A stretch of DNA of 64,000 nucleotides from Deltaproteobacteria bacterium ADurb.Bin151 (GTDB taxonomy: Bacteria > Desulfobacterota > Syntrophia > Syntrophales > Smithellaceae): NCBI GenBank assembly GCA_002070455.1, contig MWDG01000004.1, positions 1-64,000 of the forward strand. The letters are read 5' to 3'. The notes below the pieces were generated by a model that saw nothing but the letters and a program-made list of their open reading frames with translations, did not search any database and was not told the origin of the DNA. Positions 42,444 through 50,666 of this stretch are shown piece by piece. Each line of letters opens with the position of its first letter. The first letter of the stretch is position 1. The translations under genes were made by a program, and so were the position numbers.

Positions 42444-42710
42444 ATGACACGTCAGGATATAGAAAATGAAGTCCGTGACATTTTTTTAAGAGAGTTTGAA
42501 GTCGAAAATCCCGAACTCGATGTCAACTTACGTGAAGCCTATGGCTTTGACAGTATTGACGCAATTGACCTGCTTCTGGAAATCGAGAAGTTCCTGGGGT
42601 CTGAACTGACACGGGACGAGAAAAAGCAGGCGATGGACATCCGCACGATGCGACAGATCATTGATTACGTCGAAATGCTGGCGGAAAAGCGCCGCACCAC
42701 GAAGGGGTAG
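42444..42710 (+). CDS. Acyl carrier protein
   Basis: 88 residues, acidic. The phosphopantetheine site is Ser37 in YGFDSIDAIDLLLEIE, the DSI form used by APE and other type II carrier proteins rather than the DSL of housekeeping AcpP. It would carry the growing aryl-polyene chain. AAAGGAG lies upstream. Only one ACP is visible, whereas E. coli- and Vibrio-type APE clusters have two (ApeE, ApeF). Five bases separate it from the ketosynthase gene. Confidence 0.92.
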   Translation: MTRQDIENEVRDIFLREFEVENPELDVNLREAYGFDSIDAIDLLLEIEKFLGSELTRDEKKQAMDIRTMRQIIDYVEMLAEKRRTTKG

Positions 42711-42715
42711 GGCAA

Positions 42716-43957
42716 ATGACAGATCGCAGAGTCGTTATCACAGCCTGTTCGGCAATAACACCCATCGGTCACGGAAGGGATAAAATCATCGCAAGTCTTC
42801 AGAAGGGGATTTCCGGCGTTCAACCTCTGCGCGAAGATGAACTGTTCGGCCAGTTCATTCATTCGAGGGTTTACGGCACAGTAAGTGAGACGATTGCGTA
42901 TGACTTCAAACGGCAGCACCGCAAGACCATGGGACCGGTGTCTTATTATGCCTGCCAGGTGGCCAGGGAAGTGCTGGAGCAGGCGGGGCTTTCTACCGAG
43001 TTTATAACGGGAGGGCGACTGGGCATTGCGTTTGGCTCAATTCATGGTTCGCCCACGGTTCAGCGCGATATTTACAAAATATTTCTGAGCGCAAAAGATA
43101 AAGAGACGTATCAGAAAATCGGTGCGGTGGATTACCTGAAATCCATGGTGCATACAACTGCCGTGAATATTTCAAAAATGTTCGGCATTACCGGACGTAT
43201 TATTTCTTCGGGGACGGCCTGCACCACGTCGAGCCAGTCCATCGGTTTTGGCTACGAAGCGGTCAAGTACGGACTGCAGGATGCCATGCTCTGCGGCGGG
43301 GCTGATGAATATGACACGATCACGGTTGCCGTTTTTGATAATCTCCTGGCCTGTTCCACCGCTTTCAACGATCAGCCAGAAAAAACGCCCCGTCCGTTTG
43401 ACAGGGCGCGCGACGGTCTGGTGGTCGCCGAAGGCGCGGGCGCCGTTATGCTGGAAGAGTATGAATTTGCCAAAAAACGCGGTGCGCCGATTCTGGGTGA
43501 GGTGATTGGTTTCGCCTGCAACTCCAACGGAGGAGACCTGATTCTTCCTAATCTTGAAGGTATTACCAAAACACTGCAACTGGGTCTTGAAAACGCTAAA
43601 ATTTCCGCCGCGGACGTTGACCTGATCAGCGCTCACGCCACCGCGACGAAGATGGGGGACATCATTGAGGCACAGGCAGCCGCTGCGGTCTTTGGCTCCA
43701 ATCCTCATGTGGTGGCCCTCAAGAGTTACATGGGACACACGATGGCCGCCTGCGGAGTCATTGAAACGATTTTAACGCTTTACATGATGCAGGAAAATTT
43801 TATCGCCCCGACGCTCAATCTCGAAGATATTGACGAACGATGCGCGATGGTCAGGCACGTTCAGACACTCATGGAACATCCGGTCAAGACCGCGGCCATT
43901 CAGAATTTTGCGTTCGGCGGCGTCAACACGAGCCTGCTGATTCGAAAGTTGACCTGA
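42716..43957 (+). CDS. Beta-ketoacyl-ACP synthase, ApeR/FabF-like, active
   Basis: 413 residues. Full C-H-H triad: Cys169 in GTACTTSSQ, His307 in SAHATATKMGD, Lys336 and His341 in LKSYMGHTMAACG. Condenses malonyl-ACP with the acyl or aroyl chain. It pairs with the ACP directly upstream and is not beside the chain-length-factor-like gene, so it is the better candidate for the stand-alone (ApeR-like) ketosynthase that primes or supplements elongation. Six bases to the acyltransferase gene. Confidence 0.92.
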   Translation: MTDRRVVITACSAITPIGHGRDKIIASLQKGISGVQPLREDELFGQFIHSRVYGTVSETIAYDFKRQHRKTMGPVSYYACQVAREVLEQAGLSTEFITGGRLGIAFGSIHGSPTVQRDIYKIFLSAKDKETYQKIGAVDYLKSMVHTTAVNISKMFGITGRIISSGTACTTSSQSIGFGYEAVKYGLQDAMLCGGADEYDTITVAVFDNLLACSTAFNDQPEKTPRPFDRARDGLVVAEGAGAVMLEEYEFAKKRGAPILGEVIGFACNSNGGDLILPNLEGITKTLQLGLENAKISAADVDLISAHATATKMGDIIEAQAAAAVFGSNPHVVALKSYMGHTMAACGVIETILTLYMMQENFIAPTLNLEDIDERCAMVRHVQTLMEHPVKTAAIQNFAFGGVNTSLLIRKLT

Positions 43958-43963
43958 AATCAA

Positions 43964-44761
43964 ATGGCTTTTATTCGATTTTTTCAGTTGATCGGCAATT
44001 TTTGCCTCATGTTGATTTTATGGGGCTATTTTCTTTTCGGCTTTTTGTTCATATTGCTTTTCCTGTTTATTCCCTGTTATCTGTTTACAAAAAACAGTTC
44101 AGGGGTCATCCAGAAATTGTTCCACCTGCATATGAAGCGCTTTTTCAAACTGGCAGGCCTGCTCATTCCCCGCACAACATATAAAATCGACCCGGAAGTG
44201 TGTGCACTTAAGTCGTCTGTGATTGTATGCAATCACCTGTCCTACCTGGACCCGATCCTGCTGGTATCCCTGTTTCCGCGTCAGACGACGATTATTAAAA
44301 AGACGTTTTTCCAGGTGCCGGTTTTCGGATGGTTCATGAAGAAAGCGGGTTATGTGTCTTCCTCGCCGTCTGAAATGACAGGTGCGGCCATGATCAATCA
44401 TCTCGAGAGCATCAAAGCGCATCTGGCTGCAGGCGGCAATTTATTTTTATTCCCGGAGGGAACCCGGAGCCGTGACGGCAAGCTCGGACCCTTTAATAAA
44501 GGGGTGTTCAGTATCGCGAGGTACTGCAATACGGGATTAAAGCTGGTTTATATTCAGGGCACCGAAAAACTGTTCCCGCCCGGATCGTTTCTTTTTAAGA
44601 CCCAGGAAAAGAACACCATTACGATGGAATTAATCGCCACACTGACGCCAGATTATTCGGCAAAAAATTTTTCAATGAACGCAGTGGCCGAACAGACCCG
44701 TCAGATTTTTGAACGGAAAATCGCTGATGGAAAAGCTGCCGGTTCGGACATAAAAATATAA
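43964..44761 (+). CDS. PlsC-like 1-acylglycerophosphate acyltransferase
   Basis: 265 residues. Hydrophobic N-terminal membrane segment (about 8-40). Acyltransferase motifs NHLSYLDP (His91 and Asp96 of HX4D) and FPEGTRS (163-169). Transfers an acyl chain onto a lysophospholipid or similar acceptor at the inner membrane. Cluster-borne copies in APE loci probably attach the polyene to its lipid or glycolipid anchor. Read together with the fatty acid kinase fusion at 53899, it hints at acyl transfer chemistry dedicated to this product. Confidence 0.88.
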   Translation: MAFIRFFQLIGNFCLMLILWGYFLFGFLFILLFLFIPCYLFTKNSSGVIQKLFHLHMKRFFKLAGLLIPRTTYKIDPEVCALKSSVIVCNHLSYLDPILLVSLFPRQTTIIKKTFFQVPVFGWFMKKAGYVSSSPSEMTGAAMINHLESIKAHLAAGGNLFLFPEGTRSRDGKLGPFNKGVFSIARYCNTGLKLVYIQGTEKLFPPGSFLFKTQEKNTITMELIATLTPDYSAKNFSMNAVAEQTRQIFERKIADGKAAGSDIKI

Positions 44762-44789
44762 CATGAAATCAAATGGAGGAGGACGAGTT

Positions 44790-45347
44790 ATGGAATTACA
44801 GGAAGCCATACAAAAAAGACGCAGCGTTCGAAAATTTACGGATTCCTTTGTAACCGATGAAGAATTGAAAAAAATCTTTGAAGCCGTGCGCTGCTCCCCG
44901 TCCTGGGCCAACACGCAGGCATGGGAATTCGTTGTGGTGCGCGACCGCGAGGTGATTCAGCAAGTTGTGGCGACTTATTCCGAGAAAAATCCTGCAACCA
45001 AATGCTCACTTGTTGCTTCCGCTTTGATTGTTGTCTGTGGAAAAACCGGCGTCTCCGGATGTTACGGGGGAGTGGAAGTCACCAAACATGCCAACTGGTA
45101 TATGTTTGATCTGGGCATCGCCACGCAGACACTCTGTCTTACCGCTCATGAAATGGGACTGGGGACGGTCGTCGTCGGCCTGATGGACCATGATGCCTGC
45201 AAAAAAGTGATTAGCCTGCCCCAGGGGTATGAAGTGGCTGCCGTGATCCCTATCGGGCGACCGGCGGTGGAGCCGAAGGATGGGCCTCCACGCAGGCCGG
45301 TGTCCGAGATGGTGCATCTTGACATGTTTGGCAGGAAAATGTTTTAG
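44790..45347 (+). CDS. Nitroreductase-family flavoprotein
   Basis: 185 residues from an ATG with GGAGGAGG upstream; a start at 44763 lacks a ribosome site. FMN-binding pattern: QKRRSVRKFTD (start), CSPSWANTQAWEFVVV, GIATQTLCLTAHEMGLGT and IPIGRPA. FMN-dependent NAD(P)H oxidoreductase, some relatives of which reduce enones or act on aromatic rings. It is not a regular APE component. It may reduce an unsaturated or aromatic intermediate, or simply be a passenger. Ends before a 126-bp gap containing an inverted repeat and promoter. Confidence 0.85.
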   Translation: MELQEAIQKRRSVRKFTDSFVTDEELKKIFEAVRCSPSWANTQAWEFVVVRDREVIQQVVATYSEKNPATKCSLVASALIVVCGKTGVSGCYGGVEVTKHANWYMFDLGIATQTLCLTAHEMGLGTVVVGLMDHDACKKVISLPQGYEVAAVIPIGRPAVEPKDGPPRRPVSEMVHLDMFGRKMF

Positions 45348-45369
45348 AGAATTGCCCGTTTACAGATGG

Positions 45370-45448
45370 TGCCCTTACCTGCTTATTTTAATATTCGTTT
45401 GACTTTTTAGTCTACGCATTTTAGATTTCTCATTTATTGGTAAGGGCA
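45370..45448. repeat. 79-bp segment with 10-bp inverted ends around a promoter
   Basis: TGCCCTTACC (45370-45379) and GGTAAGGGCA (45439-45448) are perfect inverted repeats. Between them a promoter-like pair TTGACT (45399-45404), 17-bp spacer, TAGATT (45422-45427) points toward the ketosynthase gene. Either a small mobile remnant or a hairpin/operator for the second half of the cluster. Confidence 0.6.
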
Positions 45449-45473
45449 TTGAACACAACAGGCTAAAATTACT

Positions 45474-46727
45474 ATGAAAAATAAAAAGCGCATTGTGATC
45501 ACAGGCTTAGGGACGATAAACGCCATTGGCAAAGATGTCGCGCAGTTTGCGGTTTCTTTACGGGAGGGTGTTTGCGGCATAAACGATATTGATCTTTTCG
45601 ATACAACCGAATTCCGCACGCATAAAGGCGGACAGATCAGGAATTTTAATGCCCGCGCCTCCATTCCGGACGAATTTTCCCTCAAAAGAATGTCCCGCGC
45701 CGATCAGCTGGTCTTTGCCGCGACGATTGAAGCTCTCACCGATGCCGGTCTTTATCCGTTGCCGGAACGGTTCAAAGAAGATATGGGGGTCATTATCGGC
45801 GGAGGTTCCGGCGGGTTGTTCGAAGCGGAAAACTTTTATGCGGATCTGCTTGTGAAAGGTCTCGACAGGTCGAGATTTTCCCGTCTGTCGACCGTTTATT
45901 GCGCGTCTTCTGCTGACCGGATTGCTTCCAACCTTGGACTTTTGGGACCTAAAACCACATTGATGACTGCCTGTTCATCCGGCGCCAATGCGCTGGGTTA
46001 TGCGAGGGATCTGATTGAGAGCGGCCAGGCGGGAATTGTTCTGGCGGGGGCTGTGGAACCGATGTGCCGGATTACCTATGCGGCTTTCAACGCCCTGAAG
46101 TCTTTGGATGAGGATGTCTGCCGGCCCTTTGACAGGACCCGCTCCGGTCTTTCGCTGGGAGAAGCGGCGGCCATTCTGGTTCTGGAATCGCTGGAATCAG
46201 CGTTGACTCGGGGGGCAACCATTTACGGCGAAATTCTGGGATACGGAGTGAGCTGTGATTCATTTCACATGACCGCGCCCGATGAAAAAGCATCCGGTGC
46301 TGTTCGTTCCATGCAGGCGGCCCTGAAAGACAGCGGATTGTCCACGCAGGACATTGATTACATCAATGCTCACGGAACCGCGACGCCCGCCAACGATGTG
46401 ACAGAAACCAGGGCCATTAAGGAAGTATTCGGACCGCGCGCCTATGCTATTCCGGTGAGTTCAACAAAATCCATGCATGCCCATCCGCTGGATGCGGCGG
46501 GCGCGCTGGAAGCGATAGTTGCTTTACTTGCGCTGTCGCAGGGCTTTATTCCGCCGACGATCCATTTTAAGGAACGCGATCCTGAGTGTGATCTGGACTA
46601 CGTGACGGAAGGTGCGCGTTCATCTGACTTACGCCATGTTTTGTCCAATTCCTTTGCGTTTGGCGGGAACAACACCACAGTGATTTTCGGGAAATACGAA
46701 GGGCAGGGTGCGGCTCATGGATCATGA
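45474..46727 (+). CDS. Beta-ketoacyl-ACP synthase, ApeO-like, active
   Basis: 417 residues. Cys167 in MTACSSGANA, His300 in NAHGTATPAND, Lys332 and His337 in TKSMHAHPLDAAG (the usual TGH is HAH). All catalytic residues are kept. Its stop codon overlaps the following chain-length-factor-like gene by 11 bases, the arrangement of KS-CLF heterodimers such as ApeO-ApeC, so it is the likely chain-extending subunit. The start has no strong ribosome site. Confidence 0.92.
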   Translation: MKNKKRIVITGLGTINAIGKDVAQFAVSLREGVCGINDIDLFDTTEFRTHKGGQIRNFNARASIPDEFSLKRMSRADQLVFAATIEALTDAGLYPLPERFKEDMGVIIGGGSGGLFEAENFYADLLVKGLDRSRFSRLSTVYCASSADRIASNLGLLGPKTTLMTACSSGANALGYARDLIESGQAGIVLAGAVEPMCRITYAAFNALKSLDEDVCRPFDRTRSGLSLGEAAAILVLESLESALTRGATIYGEILGYGVSCDSFHMTAPDEKASGAVRSMQAALKDSGLSTQDIDYINAHGTATPANDVTETRAIKEVFGPRAYAIPVSSTKSMHAHPLDAAGALEAIVALLALSQGFIPPTIHFKERDPECDLDYVTEGARSSDLRHVLSNSFAFGGNNTTVIFGKYEGQGAAHGS

Positions 46728-47970
46728 ACATGACCGATCGGACAGTCAGCGCATTGTCGTGACGGGTTTGGGGCTTGTTTCGCCGCTGGGTGCAGGGAAA
46801 GACGAATTTTCCCGGAGGCTTTCTGAAGGCGCCTGTGCCATTGACACCGTGCAATCGCTAGATACCAGCGCTGTGTCTTCGCATCTCGGGGCGGAAGTCC
46901 GTGATTTTTCCCCGCGTGATTTTATTTCTGTAAAAAATCTACGGAGGATGGACAGGACGTCATTGATGACAGCCGCGTCAGCAAGAATGGCGCTCGACGA
47001 CGCGGGCGTGACCGTCAGTGCTGAAAACCGGGATCGCATCGGCATCCTTCTGGGTACGTCGTTTGGAGCGACGGACGTTACGGTTCAGGTTGCTGATACG
47101 CTCTTGAAGGAAGGGCCGTCTTCGGTCAACCCGATCCTCGTTCCCAATACGGTGATGAACGCGCCGGCAGGTCACGCGTCCATTGAACTGGGATTTCGAG
47201 GCGTCAATATTACCGTTACGCATTTTGCCGTTTCCGCGGAAACAGCCATTGCGTATGCCGTTTCCGAAATCAAGCGCGGCACGGCGGATTTCATGCTCGC
47301 AGGCGGAGTGGATATTTTATCGAAATTTTATTATGAGTCTCTGTCGAAGTTTCATGGCCTGTCGCCGGACAAAGACGGGGCCGAAGGAGCGCGTCCTTTC
47401 GACGTCATGCGCAACGGTTACGTTGTCGGTGAAGGCTGCGGCATTCTTTGCCTGGAAAGCCTGTCTTGTGCCAGGAATCGTGGTGCGAGGATATACTGCG
47501 AAATCACCGGTGCCGGTATGGGGTCTTCACCCACGTCGCCCACTCAGTGGCCGAAAGATACCCAAGGGATCCGGCGGACGTTTCAGAGGACGTTGAATAG
47601 TGCGGGTCTTGCCCCTGAAGATATTACTGCGATAATGGCATCGGCCAACGGAGACAGGGTGCTGGATGCCGTAGAAGCGCGAGCTTATGACGAGTTGTTT
47701 GATGCATGTGGACAAAAACCGTTTGTGACCTCTGTCAAAGGTTCCCTCGGCGAGAGTTTTTCAAGCGGTGGTATTCGGGCTTGCGCCCTCGCTTTATCTG
47801 TGAAAAACAAATGGCTGCCCCCCACGGTCGGACTGTCCAATCCGCTTTTGCCGATGAATTTTGTAACGGGGCAGAAAAAGGAAATCGATGTAAAACATGC
47901 GGTTCTTGCCGGGATATCTTTCGGCGGAACTTATGTATATCTGGTTTTCAGTGATTACAAAAGTCAATGA
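46717..47970 (+). CDS. Chain-length-factor-like ketosynthase (ApeC-like), inactive
   Basis: 417 residues from the ATG at 46717; a GTG at 46708 is possible. Ketosynthase fold throughout, but all catalytic positions are lost: the Cys block reads VTHFAVSAETA (Cys to Ala171), the first His block reads ASANGDRVLDA (His to Asn), and the last reads VKGSLGESFSSGG (GH to GE), with only the Lys kept. That is what is expected for a chain length factor, which forms a heterodimer with the active ketosynthase and sets polyene length. Overlaps the active partner by 11 bases. Confidence 0.9.
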   Translation: MDHEHDRSDSQRIVVTGLGLVSPLGAGKDEFSRRLSEGACAIDTVQSLDTSAVSSHLGAEVRDFSPRDFISVKNLRRMDRTSLMTAASARMALDDAGVTVSAENRDRIGILLGTSFGATDVTVQVADTLLKEGPSSVNPILVPNTVMNAPAGHASIELGFRGVNITVTHFAVSAETAIAYAVSEIKRGTADFMLAGGVDILSKFYYESLSKFHGLSPDKDGAEGARPFDVMRNGYVVGEGCGILCLESLSCARNRGARIYCEITGAGMGSSPTSPTQWPKDTQGIRRTFQRTLNSAGLAPEDITAIMASANGDRVLDAVEARAYDELFDACGQKPFVTSVKGSLGESFSSGGIRACALALSVKNKWLPPTVGLSNPLLPMNFVTGQKKEIDVKHAVLAGISFGGTYVYLVFSDYKSQ

Positions 47971-47979
47971 GGAAATATT

Positions 47980-49503
47980 GTGAATATCGGAGAATGGATC
48001 AGTAAACGGGCGATGATCGCGCCGGATAAACCGTTTCTGACGGAAAAAAACAAGTCCTATAATAATGAACATTTCAACAGGCGGGTCAATGAAACCGCAC
48101 GTGCCCTTGAAAATCTGGGAATCGAGAAAGGCATGCGTGTGGCTCTTTTGATGTCGAACTCCAGCGAGTTTCTGGAAATATTCTTCGCCTGTGCCAGGAC
48201 CGGTATGATCATGGTGCCGCTCAATTTCCGTCTGGCCGTTCCGGAACTGCTGTATATTCTACGCGACAGTGCACCTGAAATCTTAATCTACTCAAATGAA
48301 TTTGCGTCGAAAGTCGGCGAAATCAAGGCCGCCGGTATCCCCACGATGCGCTACTATCGCCTGGGAGAGGGCAACGACCCGTCTGATCCGGATTTTGCAG
48401 ATTATGTCGAAAATTTTGAAATCAGCGAACCGTTGAAAAGTCCGGGGGCTGATCTGTCCGATCCGCTGTTTATCATGTACACGTCCGGCACAACGGGTGA
48501 TCCCAAGGGAGCGGTCCTGACGCATCAAAATATTTTGTTCGGTGCGATTCATTCGCTTCTGGGATACGGGGTTGACCGGTCATACAAATCGCTGGTTGTC
48601 GCGCCGCTGTTTCATATCGGTGCGCTTGCGGCTTCCGTGACGCTGATTATTTACGCCGGCGGCAGCATCATGATCAGCAGTTTTTATAATGCCTCGGAAA
48701 TCCTCAAGACCATCTGCCGCGAAAAAATCAACTATATGTTTGCCGTTCCGGTTATGTACCAGATGATCGCGGATACGCCTGAATGGCATGACGCGGATCT
48801 GTCGCACGTGCATTTTTTCATTTCCGGCGGTGCGCCGATTCCCCTTCCGGTCATCCGGAAGTATCAGGACGAAAAGGGTGTGGGATTTGTGCAGGGCTAT
48901 GCCCTTACAGAGACCGGACGGCTGACCTCGCTGGACCTGGAAGACTCGGTGCGCAAGGCTGGCTCTGTGGGCAAGGAAGTGTTTCATGTGAATTTGCGCA
49001 TTGTGGACGATCAGGGCCGCGATATTCATACGGCAGACCCGGGAGAAATTCTTGTTCAGGGACCGAATGTGTTTTCCCGCTACTGGAACAATGAGACGGC
49101 GACAAAAGCCGCTTTCAGGGACGGCTGGTTTTGCACCGGCGACATGGGGAGACGCGACGAGGAAGGTTTTGTTTATATTGTGGGGCGAAAAGTGGAGATG
49201 ATCATTTCGTCCGGCGAAAATATCTATCCCGTAGAGGTGGAGCGCGCGCTGCAGACGCTACCCGGCGTAAAAGAAGCCGCTGTAGTGGGAATTCCCGATC
49301 CAAAAAGAGGAGAGGTTGTCGGCGCGTTTATTATCCCGAACCGGGAAGTGCAAATGTCCGAAGCGGACATCATCAATGCGCTTTCGGGGAAAATTGCCAA
49401 CTTCAAAGTTCCGAGGAGAGTCTTTCTGGTTGATGAATTTCCGCGCAATCAGAGCGGGAAGGTTTTAAAAAGAATTTTAAAAAAGCGCGTGGAAGGAAAA
49501 TAA
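47980..49503 (+). CDS. AMP-forming acid-CoA ligase within the cluster
   Basis: 507 residues from a GTG start with TGAGGA eight bases upstream. P-loop IMYTSGTTGDPKG, GYALTETG, TGDMGRRDEEGFVYIVGRKVEMIISSGENIYP, catalytic lysine in NQSGKVLKR. Full-length class I ligase forming acyl-CoA. Set between the chain length factor and an acyl-CoA dehydrogenase, it could activate the aryl acid made by the ammonia-lyase or a fatty acid. The dehydrogenase start codon follows the stop codon directly, so they should act together. Substrate unknown. Confidence 0.88.
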   Translation: MNIGEWISKRAMIAPDKPFLTEKNKSYNNEHFNRRVNETARALENLGIEKGMRVALLMSNSSEFLEIFFACARTGMIMVPLNFRLAVPELLYILRDSAPEILIYSNEFASKVGEIKAAGIPTMRYYRLGEGNDPSDPDFADYVENFEISEPLKSPGADLSDPLFIMYTSGTTGDPKGAVLTHQNILFGAIHSLLGYGVDRSYKSLVVAPLFHIGALAASVTLIIYAGGSIMISSFYNASEILKTICREKINYMFAVPVMYQMIADTPEWHDADLSHVHFFISGGAPIPLPVIRKYQDEKGVGFVQGYALTETGRLTSLDLEDSVRKAGSVGKEVFHVNLRIVDDQGRDIHTADPGEILVQGPNVFSRYWNNETATKAAFRDGWFCTGDMGRRDEEGFVYIVGRKVEMIISSGENIYPVEVERALQTLPGVKEAAVVGIPDPKRGEVVGAFIIPNREVQMSEADIINALSGKIANFKVPRRVFLVDEFPRNQSGKVLKRILKKRVEGK

Positions 49504-50658
49504 ATGGATTTTATTCCCTATACCCAGGAGCATCGGATTTTTCGGGAGTCTTTCCGAAAATTTCTGGATAAAGAGATTGTCCCCCATGTGGAACAGTGGG
49601 AAGAAGACGGAATTGTGCCGCGCTGGGCCTGGAAGAAAATGGGGGATAACGGTTTTTTGAGCACGTCCGTGCCTGCCGAATACGGTGGACAGGGTGCCGA
49701 TTTTCTCTACAGCGCCATTTTGATTGAAGAGATGGCCAGGGCCAATTTTTACGGGCTTTCCGCACGTTTGCACGGTGATGTGGCGGTGCCCTATCTGATG
49801 CAGCTGGCGACCGAGGAACAGAAGAAAAAATATCTGCCGGGCTGTATCAGCGGGGATATCCTCATGGCGATTGCTATGAGCGAGCCGGCAGCCGGCAGCG
49901 ATCTGGCGGGCATGAAAACCACAGCGCTGGAGGATGGCGATTCATTTATTCTCAATGGACAGAAAACATTCATTTCCAACGGCATCAATTGCGACCTGGT
50001 GATTGTGGCGGCGAAAGATCCCCGGGAAAGCAATTCGCACGCAGCCGTGGATTTATTTCTGGTCGAAGCGGGAACCCCCGGCTTTGAAAAGGGAAAGAAG
50101 CTCAAAAAAATCGGCTGGCGATCGCAAGACACGGCGGAGCTTTTTTTTGCTGATTGCCGGATTCCGAAAGAAAACCGTCTGGGGCCAAAAGGTACCGGAT
50201 TTAAAAACCTGATGATCAACCTGCAACAGGAACGACTGATTTGCACCATCGGAGCGCAGACGGCCGCGGAATTCATGCTGGAGGAAACGATCCTGTACTG
50301 CAAACAGCGTGAGGTCTTTGGGAAAAAGCTTAGCCAGTTGCAGAATACGCAGTTTGTTCTGGCGGAAATGGCGGCGGAAGTTACGGTCGGCCGCACATTT
50401 GTGGATAAAATGATTCTGGAACACTGGAAGAAAAATTCCGTGACTGTTGAAGTATCCATGGCGAAGTTATGGATTACGGAAATGGCCTGGAGAGTGGCCG
50501 ACCGGTGTCTGCAGCTTTTTGGCGGCTATGGCTATTGTGAAGAGTATCCGATTGCGCGCGCTTGGAGGGACATCCGCGTAACACGCATCCTGGCCGGCTC
50601 CAATGAAATCATGAAGCAGATTATCGCGAGAGCCGTCATAAATAAAAGGGAGATGTAA
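49504..50658 (+). CDS. Acyl-CoA dehydrogenase (LCAD/IVD-type base)
   Basis: 384 residues. Blocks AMSEPAAGSDLAGMKTT, GLGPKGTGFKN, REVFGKKLSQLQNTQ and LFGGYGYCEEYPIARAWRD. The MCAD Glu376 position is Ala364 (RILAGSNE), whereas Glu243 (QQERL) occupies the Thr255 position, as in long-chain and isovaleryl-CoA dehydrogenases. It starts at the base after the ligase stop codon. An acyl-CoA dehydrogenase in an aryl-polyene locus is unexpected. It may desaturate the CoA thioester made by the neighbouring ligase, for example turning an arylpropanoyl-CoA into a cinnamoyl-CoA starter (inference). Confidence 0.88.
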   Translation: MDFIPYTQEHRIFRESFRKFLDKEIVPHVEQWEEDGIVPRWAWKKMGDNGFLSTSVPAEYGGQGADFLYSAILIEEMARANFYGLSARLHGDVAVPYLMQLATEEQKKKYLPGCISGDILMAIAMSEPAAGSDLAGMKTTALEDGDSFILNGQKTFISNGINCDLVIVAAKDPRESNSHAAVDLFLVEAGTPGFEKGKKLKKIGWRSQDTAELFFADCRIPKENRLGPKGTGFKNLMINLQQERLICTIGAQTAAEFMLEETILYCKQREVFGKKLSQLQNTQFVLAEMAAEVTVGRTFVDKMILEHWKKNSVTVEVSMAKLWITEMAWRVADRCLQLFGGYGYCEEYPIARAWRDIRVTRILAGSNEIMKQIIARAVINKREM

Positions 50659-50666
50659 AAGACATT

